A stretch of 64,000 nt of DNA from contig CM043964.1 of the NCBI GenBank assembly GCA_014529385.2, positions 474,997-538,996 of the forward strand, read 5' to 3'. The notes under the pieces are model-generated. The model did no database searches. It saw only the letters and a list, made by a program, of their open reading frames with translations, and was not told the origin of the DNA. This DNA comes from Adiantum capillus-veneris (Eukaryota > Streptophyta > Polypodiopsida > Polypodiales > Pteridaceae). How positions within the stretch are numbered: position 1 is the first letter of the stretch; the number at the start of each line of letters is the position of its first letter. A program made the translations under genes and the position numbers. Positions 10,712 to 21,434 of the stretch are shown here, in pieces.

Positions 10712-12867
10712 TCAGTAAATACATATCATTGGATTTACTGTATGGAAGAACGGGAAGGCTTGCCTTATATCCAATAGGATCTCCATAATATCATTGATAA
10801 AATGTGTGCCTTGATCAGCTACAATCTCTACTGGACATCCATATGGGGAGACAATATTCTCAAACAGAAACCTTGCAGTTGACTTGGCTGTGTTGTCAGG
10901 GAGAGCCTTAGCTTCAACCCACTTGGTAACATAACAAGTAGCCATCACAATGTACTTGTTCTTCCTGGGAGTTACTTTCTTAAAAGGTCCCATAAAATCC
11001 AACACCCATTTCATGAATACTCCTAGTGGTTGTATTGGCATTAATGGAGTCATATCTGCAGCAGCTATTGGGCGGCCCATCTTTTGGCATATGTCACAAG
11101 TCTTACAAGAACTTCTGACATCAGCAATCAGTGTTTGCCACCACAGACCTGCTTGCAGAATCTTCTTGTAGGTTACTTCGTTGGAAAAGTGTCCACTAGA
11201 CTCACCATTATGCGCTTCAGAAATTACTTGCATTCTTGCTTCCATAGGGACACATCGTCGAAGTATACCATCCACACCTAGTCGATAAAGTACTCCTCCG
11301 ATGATGGTAAATTTCAGGCTTTTTATAATCAGAGCTTTCTTCTGATTCTGTTTGCAATCCTCTGGAAAGACACCTTGGGAAAGGAATTGATAAATATCAT
11401 ACCATTCAGGATCCACTGATTCTTCTGCTTCTAACTGAAATAACTCAGCATCCACTAGCTCATCTCTCATAGGTGATTCTGAATATCCCTCCGTACTTCT
11501 GGAAATAAAGTCAACTCCACAGTGGTTTCGGCCAGGCTTATGGAAAATTCTGAATTTAAATTCCATAAGGAACATCATCCATCTTATCAGCCTGCCTTGA
11601 ATAATGACTTTGTTAATAAAAAACAGAAGAGCTTGATGATCCACATAAAAATGGAATAATTTTCCCAACAGGTAATGCCTGAACTTCGTAGCGCTAAAAA
11701 CCATTCCGAGAGCTTCTCTTTCAGTAGTTGTATAGCCTTGTTCAGCCTGACTAAATCTGCGACTAGAAAAATAGACCGGATAGTCTATTCTGCCAATTGG
11801 TTGAGCTAATATTTCCCCCATTGCCAATCCTTAAGCATCTACATGTACATGAAAAATAATATCCCAATTCGGCTGCCGAAGGACTGGTTTACTAGTAATG
11901 GCTGTTTTCAAATTTTGAAAACTTTCCTCACACTCAGAAGTCCAGTTGAACTTACTGGTCTTCTTTGTAAGCTCATATAGTGGTACTACTTGAGAAACAA
12001 ACTTGTGTACAAATCTTCTATAGAAATTCATATAACCCAAGAAAGAACTCAACTCTGAAGCAGTTCTGGGTGCTTTAGCTTGCTGGACACACTGTATTTT
12101 GTCATTGGCCATCTCTATTCTATTGCGGGAAACCACATGTCCCAGTAGCTGTCCCTTCTATACTAGAAACACCGATTTGAATGGATTCAAACAAATCCTC
12201 TTCTCTTGATAGCGTTTAAAAACCATTTATAGGAATAAAAGGTGTTGGTCCTCATCTGAATAGACAGTAAAGTCATCCATGAAAATGGCGAGGAAACGAT
12301 GAAGAAATTCATTAAACATCTCCATCATACACCGCTGAAAAGTAGCTGGTGCATTGCACAGGCCAAAAGGCATCACCAGATACATGAATGCTTCCCACTC
12401 AGTGATGAAAGTGGTCTTGGCCGTATCTTTAGGAGCAATCTATAACTAGTTATAACCGCTATAACCATCCATGAAGCTAACATCTCATATCCTGCGATCT
12501 CATCAAGCAACATATCAGTAAAAGGTAAGGGAAATGGATCCTTAATGGTCTGGGCATTTAGTTTCCTATAGTCAACACAAACTCTTAATTTCCCATTCTT
12601 TTTAGGAACAATGACTATGGGAAATAACCAATCAGTGCTTGCTACTTCCGTGATGAACCCAGCCTTGAAAAGATTATCAATCTCCTCCTTGACCTTCTTT
12701 GCATAGTTGGGGTTCATGCAGTATCTTTGCAATCTTACTGGCCTAGCATCCGGTTTCAGTGGTATTCGGTGCTGAAAGACTTCAGGATCTACTCCCTTCA
12801 AATCTGTATGTTCCCAGGAAAACACATCATAATAGTTCTGGAACATTTTCCGTGCCTTTTCCTTCAT
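10712..12867 (-). pseudogene. Gypsy F reverse transcriptase - RNase H - integrase
   Basis: Minus-strand pol. The RT start (VKEEIDNLFKAGFITEV, VPKKNGKLRVCVDYRKLN) is at 12867-12373. The polymerase motif is FMDD (12272-12283), in a stretch with two close stops near 12440-12450. RT C-terminus and RNase H cover 12136-10712 (YTTTEREALGMVFSATKFRH; FYVDHQALLFFINK). Integrase has its zinc-binding H-H-C-C (AHNGESSGHF...CKTCDICQK) and the first two catalytic Asp regions (VLDFMGP, VADQGTHF). It stops about 20 residues after the second Asp, before the catalytic Glu, and is followed at once by unrelated accessory coding sequence. At least two frameshifts and several stops are present. Retrotransposition from this copy is not possible. 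Confidence 0.9.
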
Positions 12868-14018
12868 TTTCCGGTTTCAGGTGTTTGTTGACTTTGATCA
12901 TTCTGGGATTTTCCTCTGATCCCAGGTTCCACTCCTCTACTTCCTGATCATCTGGAAGCAACCAGTTTGGTCCGCCTCCTTTTTGTTTGGTCGATTCTTC
13001 AACGTAGTCCCAAGAAGGTCCCTTCATTTCTGAATCATTATTCTGATCCAGTGGGTACTCTTCAGAACATACTGGTTCTTCCATTATATCAGTATCAGCT
13101 GGTTCCTGCATTCTTCCAGTTAGCTGAACTGTTCTTTCCCCTGCATTGAATTCAGTAAACTGATCAGGGAATTGTCTCTTCTGCTTGTCATCTTGCTCTT
13201 TGTTCAGCATGACTGCATTCAAATCGATTTCTACCAAAGGAAATATGTTCATAGCTGCTAGCATTCGCTCAATTTTCTTGGCTCTGTATTTCTGACACAA
13301 CTCCTTTGGTCTCAGTTCCTTTTTCCAGCTCCTGGTGTTGTTAGTCTGGATTTTGATTCTGCCGCCGCTGGCCCCTTCTATGGTCAAAGTTTGGTTTGCA
13401 TAGTCATGAACAGCATGTGCTTTTCTTAACCATGGGCGGCCTAGTAGCATTCCATATGCTCCCTGCACATCCAAGACTACGAAACTGGTTTTGAATTTCT
13501 CCTTCCCAACTCTTATCTGCATGTTTTCAATCATACCCGTCGCCTGTATGATTGGATGATCTACCATTCTTACTTTGAATGGTGATGGTTGTGATACCCA
13601 TTCTTTGCTAAAGATGGGCTCCCATTATGTTGACTCCTGCTCCTCCATCCAGTATGACGCTTAAGAGAGGTTCCCATTGCTTCTTGACCTTGTAGTCTAC
13701 CTGAATAAGTGGAACTTCATCATCCCAGACAGCCGTCAGGTCCACTGTTTTGGCCTCTGCCTCAGTCTTCCTACGTTGTCTGATAAAGTTGGCCACCTCA
13801 AGCAAGGTCTTTCTTATATCCTCCAGCTCTATAGTCAGCTTCTGGATTCTATCACAAATTTTCACATGAATTTCCTCTCGCTCTTGGTCAGACTGATTTT
13901 CAGAGCTTGAAGAACTAGTGTCTTCACACTGCCATTCTTTAGCAGTACTTCTACCCTTTCCATCCACTTCCATTTCATCAGCTGGTCCATGTACTACAAC
14001 CAGCATGGTCTCTGTCAT
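12852..14018 (-). pseudogene. Gypsy F retropepsin-like protease with DGGA active site
   Basis: Two pieces, 14018-13608 and 13567-12852. The first is acidic linker ending in LLSVILDGGAGVNIMGAHL, with DGGA at 13638-13649. The second continues the fold and holds the second signature GAYGMLLGRPWL. The D-G-G-A box replaces the usual D-[ST]-G-A of retropepsins. A frameshift separates the pieces just after the active site. The protease would cleave Gag-Pol in the particle. The variant may be normal for this lineage rather than a mutation in this copy. Confidence 0.8.
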
Positions 14019-14156
14019 GGCCGGTACTGACTGATCTTTATCAGTCGATTGGGCTGGTATCTTCTGAATGACTCTAGCTTCGAAACTTTCTGGTTGCTCT
14101 GGCAGCTTCTTAGCTAAATCCTCTGTGATTTTATCTGCTAGTTCCCGCTGCTCTTG

Positions 14157-15825
14157 CTACTCATCTACCACCTTCTCTTTCCCTTTGGCCTTCCAAACTT
14201 CTCTTTGTTGATCCCACTTACTGCTGCTAGGATTGAGTGGTACTTCTGAAATGTATGGAATTTCTTCAATGATTACTCCCTTCCTCCTGGTAACCACCCT
14301 AACCGGGACTGGCTCTGGTGCCTTAGCCTCAGTAGCAGTCGTTATCGGTGCATCTAGACATTGGGCTGCAAAATGACCATACTTCACATAGGTATAGCAA
14401 TTCATACTCCTGGTCTGGAAGTTGCCTCTTCCCCTTCCTCTGCCCATTCCTGGTTGGTATCTGCCACGTCCTTGATCAGTACCACTGTTACCTGGTCTTT
14501 CCTCTTGAGCTACTTTGATTTGTTCTACCTAGACTGGTTGAGTGTAGGCAACCACTGATAGATCCTTTCCTTTCTTAAAATGGTGAATTCTGATGCCACA
14601 ATTATTCCATAGGTGACCAAAGGCCTTGCAGTAGGTACATTGTGGACATTTAGTGGAGATGTGGTCCTTGGATTTACATCTTGAACACCAAGTCTCCATC
14701 TTTTGGACCGACTGTCTTGTGTGGCTAATTTCTACAATCTACCTAGCCATTTCTTCAATTTTCTTGGTCCATGATCCTTTCTTTGATTTCTCCTTTGTCC
14801 GTTCATTGGAGCTGCTCTCAGAGCTGCTGGACGTTGTAGTGGAATCAGAAGCTTCAGTAGCCAAACTACTGCTACTAGTCATTCGCTTCTTGTGGCTCTT
14901 TTCTTTCTTAGCTTGCTGTTCCAGCTTTAATGCCCTTTGGACCAGATCATTGAATTTTTTGGTAGAGGCTGGTACTTCTTGTTCCCTAAGCTTCTTACTT
15001 CTGAACCCATTCAGAAACCATGCCCTCAAGCTCTTCTGAGACGGTGGTTCTTGCAATTGTCTGGTTAGTTCCTTTATCTTTTCTACATAGCTGCGAACTG
15101 ACAAATTCCTCTGTTTGATTTGATCCAATTCACAGAGAATATCCTCTTCCCCTCGATTGTCAGAATATTCCAACCTGAAGGCCTTAAGTAATTTGTTATA
15201 TGATATCAGCTAGCATGCAGGATAATGGTAATACCATTTCCTTGCTGCCTCCTTCAAGGTTTGTGGAAAATATTCCCCCCAATTATCTTCATCAATGTTT
15301 TTTAGTTCAGCATACTGCTCAAAAGCTTGTATGTGAACATCTGGATTGTCGTTTTTCCGTCCTTTGAATATGGGAAAGGAAATCTTCAGGGAAGCTGTGT
15401 AATCATTTCGATTACTGCTGATCCCACCACTTCTCTTCTTGGCTTGAGAATGGCGCTTGGGAGCCTTCTTGCAATTGTCAGTGTCAGCATCCCAATCAAT
15501 CTTTGTCTCTGTCTCAGTATCAGTATCTTCTCTGTTTTGTCTGCTAGAAGTTCGGTGACTTCCCTTTCTGCGCTTGATATGCTCATCTCTCTGGCGAGAC
15601 AGAACTCTTGGAACTCTTTGCCTTTCGTGCTTCCCATTCTACCCGTCGGCGTCGAGAATGACTGAAGTGCTGTGAGTCCTGCGCCTCCTCAGCCTGACTA
15701 TGCTCCTCCTGACCCTCTGTGTTAGTAATTTTCTCTTGCTTGGGGTCAAACTCTCTTCCTGACTCCTCAGGAATGGGGTCCACACGATTGGTAGATTTTC
15801 GGCCACGATTGGACTTTGGTGCCAT
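14157..15825 (-). pseudogene. Gypsy F Gag with zinc knuckles
   Basis: Starts at ATG 15825 (MAPKSNRGRKSTNR), a basic, disordered N-terminus, and continues through several frames with stops near 15386, 15210 and 14740. A capsid-like helical segment (LEYSDNRGEEDILCELDQI, RSYVEKIKELTRQL) lies around 15173-14950. Two CCHC knuckles (CX2CX4HX4C, CSRCKSKDHISTKC and CTYCKAFGHLWNNC) lie at about 14700-14590. A third near 14410 has lost its second cysteine (CYTYVKYGH). An Arg/Gly stretch (MGRGRGRGNF) and an acidic linker lead to the protease. Gag would package RNA and form particles; this copy is broken. Confidence 0.8.
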
Positions 15826-15876
15826 TGTTGAAAACTTCAACTGGGAGAAGAGTCTTTCAGTCAACGAGCTTCAACT

Positions 15877-15898
15877 CAAGCCACTGTGATCGCCAAAA
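15877..15898 (-). promoter_or_regulatory. Gypsy F primer-binding site (candidate)
   Basis: On the element's sense strand the bases just after the 5' LTR read TTTTGGCGATCACAGTGGC. TGGCGATCACAGTGG has the TGG start and position of a tRNA primer-binding site. I cannot assign the tRNA. Confidence 0.5.
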
Positions 15899-16352
15899 TG
15901 GAATTGGAGCTGATCTCTTGAGACAGCTAATTCCAGTGTTGCAGGATTTCAGCTACTACTGTGGGGAGATTTCAGGCAGCAGACTAGACATAAATCAGAG
16001 ACTAGACTAAAATGTGGATACTGAAATAAGAATCAAACTTATAGACTGAAATAAGGTTCAGATTCAGATTTAGATTCAGATTTAGATTCAGATTCAGAAG
16101 ACTGGTCGAGAAGTAAGTATCACTGAAATATATACCATGATTGAGATTACAACGAATATGATTACAGAGAGAAAGTATAGCCGACAATACTGCCACTGAT
16201 GCTCAATTACAATTATAGCCCAAAGCGCTAATACAAGTGATAACAATTGCCAACCCCGATAATGATGTAATGGGACCTATTTATACACTTTGGGTTTACT
16301 GTAGTAATTACTAAGTAATTCGCTGCCCATCTTCTAAGAACATGTTCCCACA
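15899..16352 (-). repeat. Gypsy F 5' LTR
   Basis: 454 bp, TGGAATTGG...TTCCCACA, pairing with 6640-7088. It contains a local expansion of a 12-bp unit (ttcagatttaga-like) at about 16055-16100 that the other LTR lacks. Flanked inside by the candidate primer-binding site and outside by tgctg. Confidence 0.88.
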
Positions 16353-16379
16353 TGCTGATTATCCAGCCCTCTACACTAA

Positions 16380-16869
16380 CCCACTTGGCTGAGCTATCCA
16401 AAGTTGCCAGGCTTGAAGGTAGGCGAGAGAATAATTGTTCATTACATGGTGAAAACCCTAACGGGCGCCATCAAATTGTTCACTGGCTCGCCTGACCTTT
16501 CTTGCATAATGATGAGGAAGATCTGCAAAACCCTTTTGGCAGTCTTCGAGACGTTGAAACCGGGCCAGGTGACAGACAATATCTTCTTCTTTCAAGATAC
16601 TTACAAATGTGCATATGATCTGTCTAGTCAGCCTTCCAAGGAGGTGATACATGCATTGTATCAAAGGATAATGTTTCTGCCATCCTATCACCTCCAGGCC
16701 TTTGAAGTACCGTTCTATACCGGCTTCTTCACCATCAACACTGATATATTCAGCCCAACACTGCTGGATTTACATGCATACGAGTCGTTGCTCAAGATCC
16801 GCGACACCATAAGATGAAGAAGCAGCTCAACAGCCATGTCAGAGACGACATGCGCAAGGAGGGGGGGAG
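16380..16869 (+). pseudogene. Unrecognised ORF ending at a polypurine tract
   Basis: An open frame runs from 16380 to a TGA at about 16817. A one-base shift would extend it another ~17 codons (KKQLNSHVRDDMRKEGG). The product looks like a folded, mostly helical protein (MVKTLTGAIKLFTGSPDL; SKEVIHALYQRIMFL; YTGFFTINTDIFSP). It contains no RT, RNase H, integrase or transposase motif. I have only a faint impression of likeness to SPATA2-type PUB domains, which I cannot test and do not rely on. It ends in the purine run aaggagggggggag directly before an LTR-like TGTTAG start, so it may be the last ORF of a retroelement, possibly a captured host exon. Confidence 0.45.
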
Positions 16870-17712
16870 TGTTAGAAGCTGAACACACCCTACAAAAATT
16901 GACTACTCGGCATATCATCATTTTTGTAATTATTCATTTATTGAGAAAACCCGACATTTCACCTTGTAAATATTGGGGCTTACAGAAGTTTCCAAATTGT
17001 ATCCCAGTTTTGACATTTAGATTGAGTAGATGGTTGATTTGGAACTTTAGGGTTTGAGAATTGTAAGGTATTTATACCACTTTTTGACCTTAATGAAAGG
17101 ACATTTTATCATTTTTTAAAAAAATCTGAAGTCTGTGAGTGAGCGTACTGTGTACGAGTGAGAGTGAGAGCTTCATCTTGATGCTACGTGTGCACCAGTG
17201 GTTGGAATTGAGTGCGGAGAAGTGCAGCGTGTTGTCCCCTACGAGAGCTACGCGCCGATACCTACATTGCGCACGTACGGTCCGGTTATGCGAGCTCCAT
17301 CTACGAGCTTCATTTGGTGATTCGGTGAGCATACATTGTTCGATTTTGCATTGCAGCATATCCACGTGTTCACATTGAGTAGAGCTACACATTAGGCACT
17401 TTAGATTTTGGAAAGAAAGATCAGCAAATTTCGGCTAGACATCCTTGCATCAGGTGTTTTGGGTTGGGGTTTTGGTTCATAGACCTTAGGGAGAGAGACC
17501 TATTGGTGTTAGTAGGGTCTCCTTCAAGTTCTGTGGTGTTTCGAGATTGTTCGATGGGTGTTCGGCTCTAAAAAGCGTTGTAGAAAGTTTTCTCTTATGC
17601 ACTCTTGAAGACTGTGACTTAGACATTGGGTAGAGACCTCTATAGGAATAAGTTAGGAGTCGGTCGAGTGTAGGTTGACACCCTATGCTTGTTTCCACAC
17701 GCCCGCGGGTCA
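16856..17712 (+). mobile_element. Polypurine tract plus LTR-like sequence (probable 3' LTR of an unidentified element)
   Basis: The purine tract aaggagggggggag (16856-16869) is followed by TGTTAGAAGCTGAACAC, a typical 3'-LTR start. The segment ends in ...GGTCA at 17712, next to the composite block. A TATA-like tatttatacc lies near 17068. No second LTR was found in the window, so the boundaries are inferred from the TG...CA rule and the purine tract. Confidence 0.45.
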
Positions 17713-17716
17713 AGCT

Positions 17717-17795
17717 TGTTGAGCTTATATGTGAAGCTACTCAATATATGGCTTCTCTATATATGGCACCCAGGTCCCCTCTATATATACATCAT
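17717..17795 (+). repeat. COP2 LTR fragment, forward
   Basis: 79 bp matching the first part of the COP2 LTR in forward orientation. It forms an inverted repeat with 17904-17982, so the 17717-17982 segment could fold into a hairpin. Confidence 0.75.
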
Positions 17796-17840
17796 GATCA
17801 GGAGAAAAATCGAAAACAAAAACGTACTGCTCTGATACCA

Positions 17841-17982
17841 TGTTGAGAGAGAAGGAGAGAGCACAGAAGTAGAACCCCAAAGTGTGAAGAATACACACAT
17901 GAGATGATGTATATATAGAGGGGACCTGGGTGCCATATATAGAGAAGCCATATATTGAGTAGCTTCACATATAAGCTCAACA
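17841..17982 (-). repeat. COP2 5' LTR with tRNA-iMet primer-binding site
   Basis: 142 bp, TGTTGAGAGAG...AAGCTCAACA on the plus strand, inverted. The adjacent gctctgatacca (17829-17840) reads TGGTATCAGAGC on the element strand, the plant initiator tRNA-Met primer-binding site. Only about 45 bp of internal sequence remain (17796-17840). Confidence 0.8.
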
Positions 17983-18294
17983 ATGTTGTTTCGTTGATAC
18001 CATGGTTATTCTCGGTGATGCCATGATGATGTTTCGTTGATACCATGGTTATTCTCGGTGATGCCATGATGTTGTTTCGTTGATACAATGATTATTCTCG
18101 GTGATATCATGATGCTTTTCGTTGATACCATGATCATTTATTCATTTTTATTGATATAATGATGATATTTTGTTAATACTTTGATGGTATTCATTGATCA
18201 CTACATTGATAAATGTTGTTTTATGTAGTATATACACATATCATTTGTATCACGTAATCACACATTTTGTACTTTTACGTTTATACTTTATGTA
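17983..18294 (+). repeat. Minisatellite segment, copy 1
   Basis: Imperfect tandem units containing gttgataccatgg and ttctcggtgatgccatg, followed by an AT-rich tail. The whole segment is repeated at about 19570-19914, where the tail continues without interruption. Copy 1 ends at ...gtaccatat, exactly where an LTR fragment takes over. Confidence 0.75.
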
Positions 18295-18329
18295 CCATAT
18301 ATTGAGTAGCTTCACATATAAGCTCAACA
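18295..18329 (-). repeat. COP2 LTR end fragment
   Basis: 35 bp matching the last part of the inverted COP2 LTR (...cacatataagctcaaca), separated by one base from the complete LTR at 18331. Confidence 0.7.
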
Positions 18330-18330
18330 A

Positions 18331-18472
18331 TGTTGAGAGAGAAGGAGAGAGCACAGAAGTAGAACCCCAAAGTGTGTAGAATACACACATGAGATGATGT
18401 ATATATAGAGGGGACCTGGGTGCCATATATAGAGAAGACATATATTGAGTAGCTTCACATATAAGCTCAACA
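18331..18472 (-). repeat. COP2 3' LTR with polypurine tract and 3' leader remnant
   Basis: A second complete 142-bp COP2 LTR. The next bases (cccccgctcaaa, 18473-18484) read as the purine tract TTTGAGCGGGGG on the element strand. About 85 bp beyond resemble the 3' untranslated region of COP1 (shared aaaaaacccttgggg), so this is the 3' end of a reverse-oriented copia element. Confidence 0.78.
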
Positions 18473-18566
18473 CCCCCGCTCAAATAAGGGTCCCTAACTG
18501 TGGATGAAAAAACCCTTGGGGGATCAAGGAAAAAACCCACAGCTCTATATACACCCACCGTCTCGG

Positions 18567-19285
18567 ACGATTTTGCAAAAACTACACGCGTGAGGGATCG
18601 GAATCGATGTGTTCTACAACTTTGCAGAAGGAAGTTTCTTCAAATTCTGCACCAATTTTGAGTTATCGTTCGCGGACTGCGTACATACCTGAAAAACAGC
18701 TTCCGCGTTTTGTTTTTGATTTTTCCGCTAATTGGAAACGATTTTTCAGAAACTACCCGTGTGGGAGACCAAAATCAATGTGTTCTACAACTTTGCAGAA
18801 GGAAGTGTTTTCAAATTCTGCACCGATTTTGAGTTATCGTTCGCGGACTGCGTACATACCTGAAAAGCAACTTCCGCTTTTTATTTTTGATTTTTCTACT
18901 AATTAAAAACGATTTTGCAAAAACTACCCGCTATAGAGACTGGAATCGATGTGATCTACAACTTTGCAGAAGGAAGTGTTTTCAAATTCGGCACCGATTT
19001 TGAGTTATCGTTCGCGGACTGCGTACATACCTAAAAAGCAACTTTCGCTTTTTGTTTTTGATTTTTCTGCTAATTGAAAACGATTTTGCAGAAACTACCC
19101 ACTATGAAGACCAGAATCGATGTGGTCTACAACTTTGCAGAAGGAAGTGTTTTCAAATTCTACACCGATTTTGAGTTATTGTTCGCGGACTGCGTACATA
19201 CCTGAAAAGAATTTTCCGCTTTTTGTTTTTGATTTTTCTGCTAATTAGAAACGATTTTGCAGAAACTACCCGCGCTGTTGATGAT
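18567..19285 (+). repeat. 171-bp tandem repeat array, 4.2 units
   Basis: Units begin at 18567, 18738, 18909, 19080 and 19251 (partial), each start 171 bp from the last. A second anchor (agttatcgttcgcggactgc) recurs at 18661, 18832, 19003 and 19174, confirming the period without indels. Units differ by scattered substitutions. Since 171 is divisible by 3, a 57-residue peptide repeat is open across part of the array (18607-18906), but it is not supported as a gene. Confidence 0.92.
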
Positions 19286-19429
19286 CGTCCAAATTCTATC
19301 GAGCTACTGTTGGTACATGATCTTTTGTTATATGATATACTCGTTTATTGATCGTTCATTGATCGTTCATTGATTCTCGTATAATTATTCTTTTAGAGAT
19401 ATAGTTTACTTCGTTTTATTGATAATTTC

Positions 19430-19914
19430 TCATTGATACCATAGTGATTTTGATGGTACCATGATGATGTTTTGTTAATACTTTGGTCATGGTGATTTTC
19501 GTTGATACCATGATGATATTTCGTTGATTTCATGGTGATTTTTGTTGATACCATGATGATGTTTTGTTGATACCATGGTTATTCTCGGTGATGCCATGAT
19601 GTTGTTTCGTTGATACCATGGTTATTCTCGGTGATGCCATGATGATGTTTCGTTGATACCATGGTTATTCTCGGTGATGCCATGATGTTGTTTCGTTGAT
19701 ACAATGATTATTGTCGGTGATATCAGGATGCTTTTCGTTGATACCATGATCATTTATTCATTTTTATTGATATAATAATGATATTTTGTTAATACTTTGA
19801 TGGTATTCATTGATCACTACATTGCTAAATGTTATTTTATGTAGTATATACACATATCATTTGTATCACGTAATCTCACATTTTGTACTTTTACGTTTAT
19901 ACTTTATGTACCAT
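19430..19914 (+). repeat. Minisatellite segment, copy 2
   Basis: Tandem imperfect units with gataccatg / ggtgatgccatgatg cores from about 19430 to 19750, then the same AT-rich tail as copy 1. Continues uninterrupted into 19915-20200, suggesting this is the original locus. Confidence 0.75.
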
Positions 19915-20299
19915 ATGTTGTCGTGCGTATATATGTCGTCAAAAGAGTGGCGTCGCGAACCATATCTTATGGCATTGTGAACGTAATTATTTCATTAACG
20001 ATGCTAATAATTTTCATGACATGTTTTTTTTTTTTTTTTTGGAGTCTATGATCTATGTAGGATTGATCAAAGAATTGATTTTATGAAGACAAACTTGGTG
20101 ACAATAAAAGATTTATGAAGATATGTTTGGTGATGCCATATTGATGACAACATGAAGACATGTTTGGTGATGCGATATTGATGACAAGCTACACAGACAA
20201 GCCAGTTACATATAAGCTCAACAGAGCTTCGTCCTTAGCTGACAAATCTTGTTAGGTGAGTTCTCACTGTACTGACGTCCGTCGTGGCGTATCTGCCCA

Positions 20300-20690
20300 A
20301 CAATGGTATTCCCCATGGCATAAGAGATACTCAAAAAATCTTTAAAATAGCAATCATCATGGGTTTACGTACCATGACATTAGAGACGTTTTGTTCAAAT
20401 CAAATAAAACTATAAAATGGTAATCATTATCATGGCTTTACGTACCATGGCATGAGAGACGCTTACAAAAACTTTGAAATGGTACGTATCATCATGGATC
20501 TATGTACCATGGCATCAGAGACGCTTTCTTTAAATAGAAAGTATAAAATAGTAATCACCATCATGGATTTACGTACCATGGCAACGTAGATGCTAGTTTT
20601 GTGCCAAATTTGCAAAACGTCAAGACAATAAATACTGTAAAATAGTAGTCGTCATGATGGCTTTACGTACCACGGCAACGTAGACGCTAG
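20300..20690 (+). repeat. Degenerate repeats around tttacgtaccatgg
   Basis: Five copies of a block with tttacgtaccatgg at 20364, 20437, 20499 (tctatgtaccatg), 20568 and 20662. Spacing varies (73, 62, 69 and 94 bp). Each is followed by gca..gagacgct or a decayed form. No ORF. Confidence 0.6.
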
Positions 20691-21434
20691 GTTTGTGCAA
20701 GACAATGACTAGTCAATAGATAACTGCTTTGTAAAATCACATGAAATATTTCATGAAAAATCGTGACGAGATTAGTAGCATGTATCAAGAACCAAAGCCA
20801 TGATCAATGGAGAAAATAAAAACACAATAAATAATATCACCTTGAACCATGGATGAAGATAATAAAGATGCATCATGTAACTTCACCCATGAACCATGGA
20901 GCTCGATTTGGTGAACCTTGTCATTTCTACGTCAATGATGCACATGAAGACTGTGGATAGCATCTGAGGTTATACTAGGCTATGTGATTGAAGACAAAAG
21001 ATACCCACACTATACTAGGACAAAGCTTGCTACACATAGCATGGCAAAATTGTCTCTATACTGATCCTCAACAATTCTACGTCCATTTGCCTTGCTTTTG
21101 GACGATATAAAAAACCATGAGGAAATAGACACTAGAGTCTCTTTTAGTACGCAAATACGCACAAGCACATCCATGAAAATATAACGTGGTCTTTTAATTA
21201 AAAAACATGCAAGTTAAAACAGATCACGATAAAAATAGCATTCCTCGACCCGTTGTTGATTTGGGCTGGTGGTCGTAGCCCTTTCGAGGCACTTGTTAAG
21301 CCAAGACTGGTATTCGTAGCCATCATGGGGCACTGCCAAAGCTGTGACTGGTCGACAATCTAAAAATTACATGGTTGACGGTGCGCTTTCTTGAGAGAGT
21401 TTGCGTGGTAGCCATGGGTAGTAACCATAAGACG
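20691..21434. other. No feature recognised
   Basis: AT-rich sequence without a supported gene or repeat. A weak direct echo (ggtcgtagcc / attcgtagcc) occurs near 21271-21321. Confidence 0.35.

Larger units (their letters stand above)
6640..16352 (-). mobile_element. Ty3/gypsy retrotransposon F (9.7 kb) with long post-pol accessory frame
   Basis: Both LTRs are present (left 6640-7088, right 15899-16352) and the coding order on the minus strand is gag - protease - RT - RNase H - integrase - accessory frame. The RT style (VKEEIDNLFKAGFI, VPKKNGKLRVCVDYRKLN) is that of the plant non-chromoviral, Tat/Athila-like branch. Every coding block carries stops or frameshifts. The integrase ends before its catalytic glutamate and runs straight into the accessory region. 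The LTRs differ by substitutions and several indels, including an expansion of ttcagatttaga units near 16055-16100, so this is not a recent insertion. No matching target-site duplication was found. Confidence 0.9.
17717..20223. mobile_element. Composite block bounded by 16-bp inverted copia-LTR ends
   Basis: Left end TGTTGAGCTTATATGT (17717-17732) and right end ACATATAAGCTCAACA (20208-20223) are perfect reverse complements. The flanking 5-mers are aagct and gagct (4 of 5 match). Inside lie two full 142-bp LTRs of a copia family (COP2), two LTR fragments, a duplicated minisatellite segment, a copia 3' leader and a 171-bp tandem array. No coding domain is present. Rearranged nested insertions, with an inversion, are the likely origin. 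Confidence 0.55.

Noticed and set aside
18567-19285. Calling the 171-bp array a centromeric satellite
   Set aside because: Only 4.2 units, embedded in LTR debris; length alone is not evidence.
17983-20690. CRISPR-like array in the regularly repeated region
   Set aside because: Units are contiguous tandem repeats without unique spacers, in plant retroelement context.
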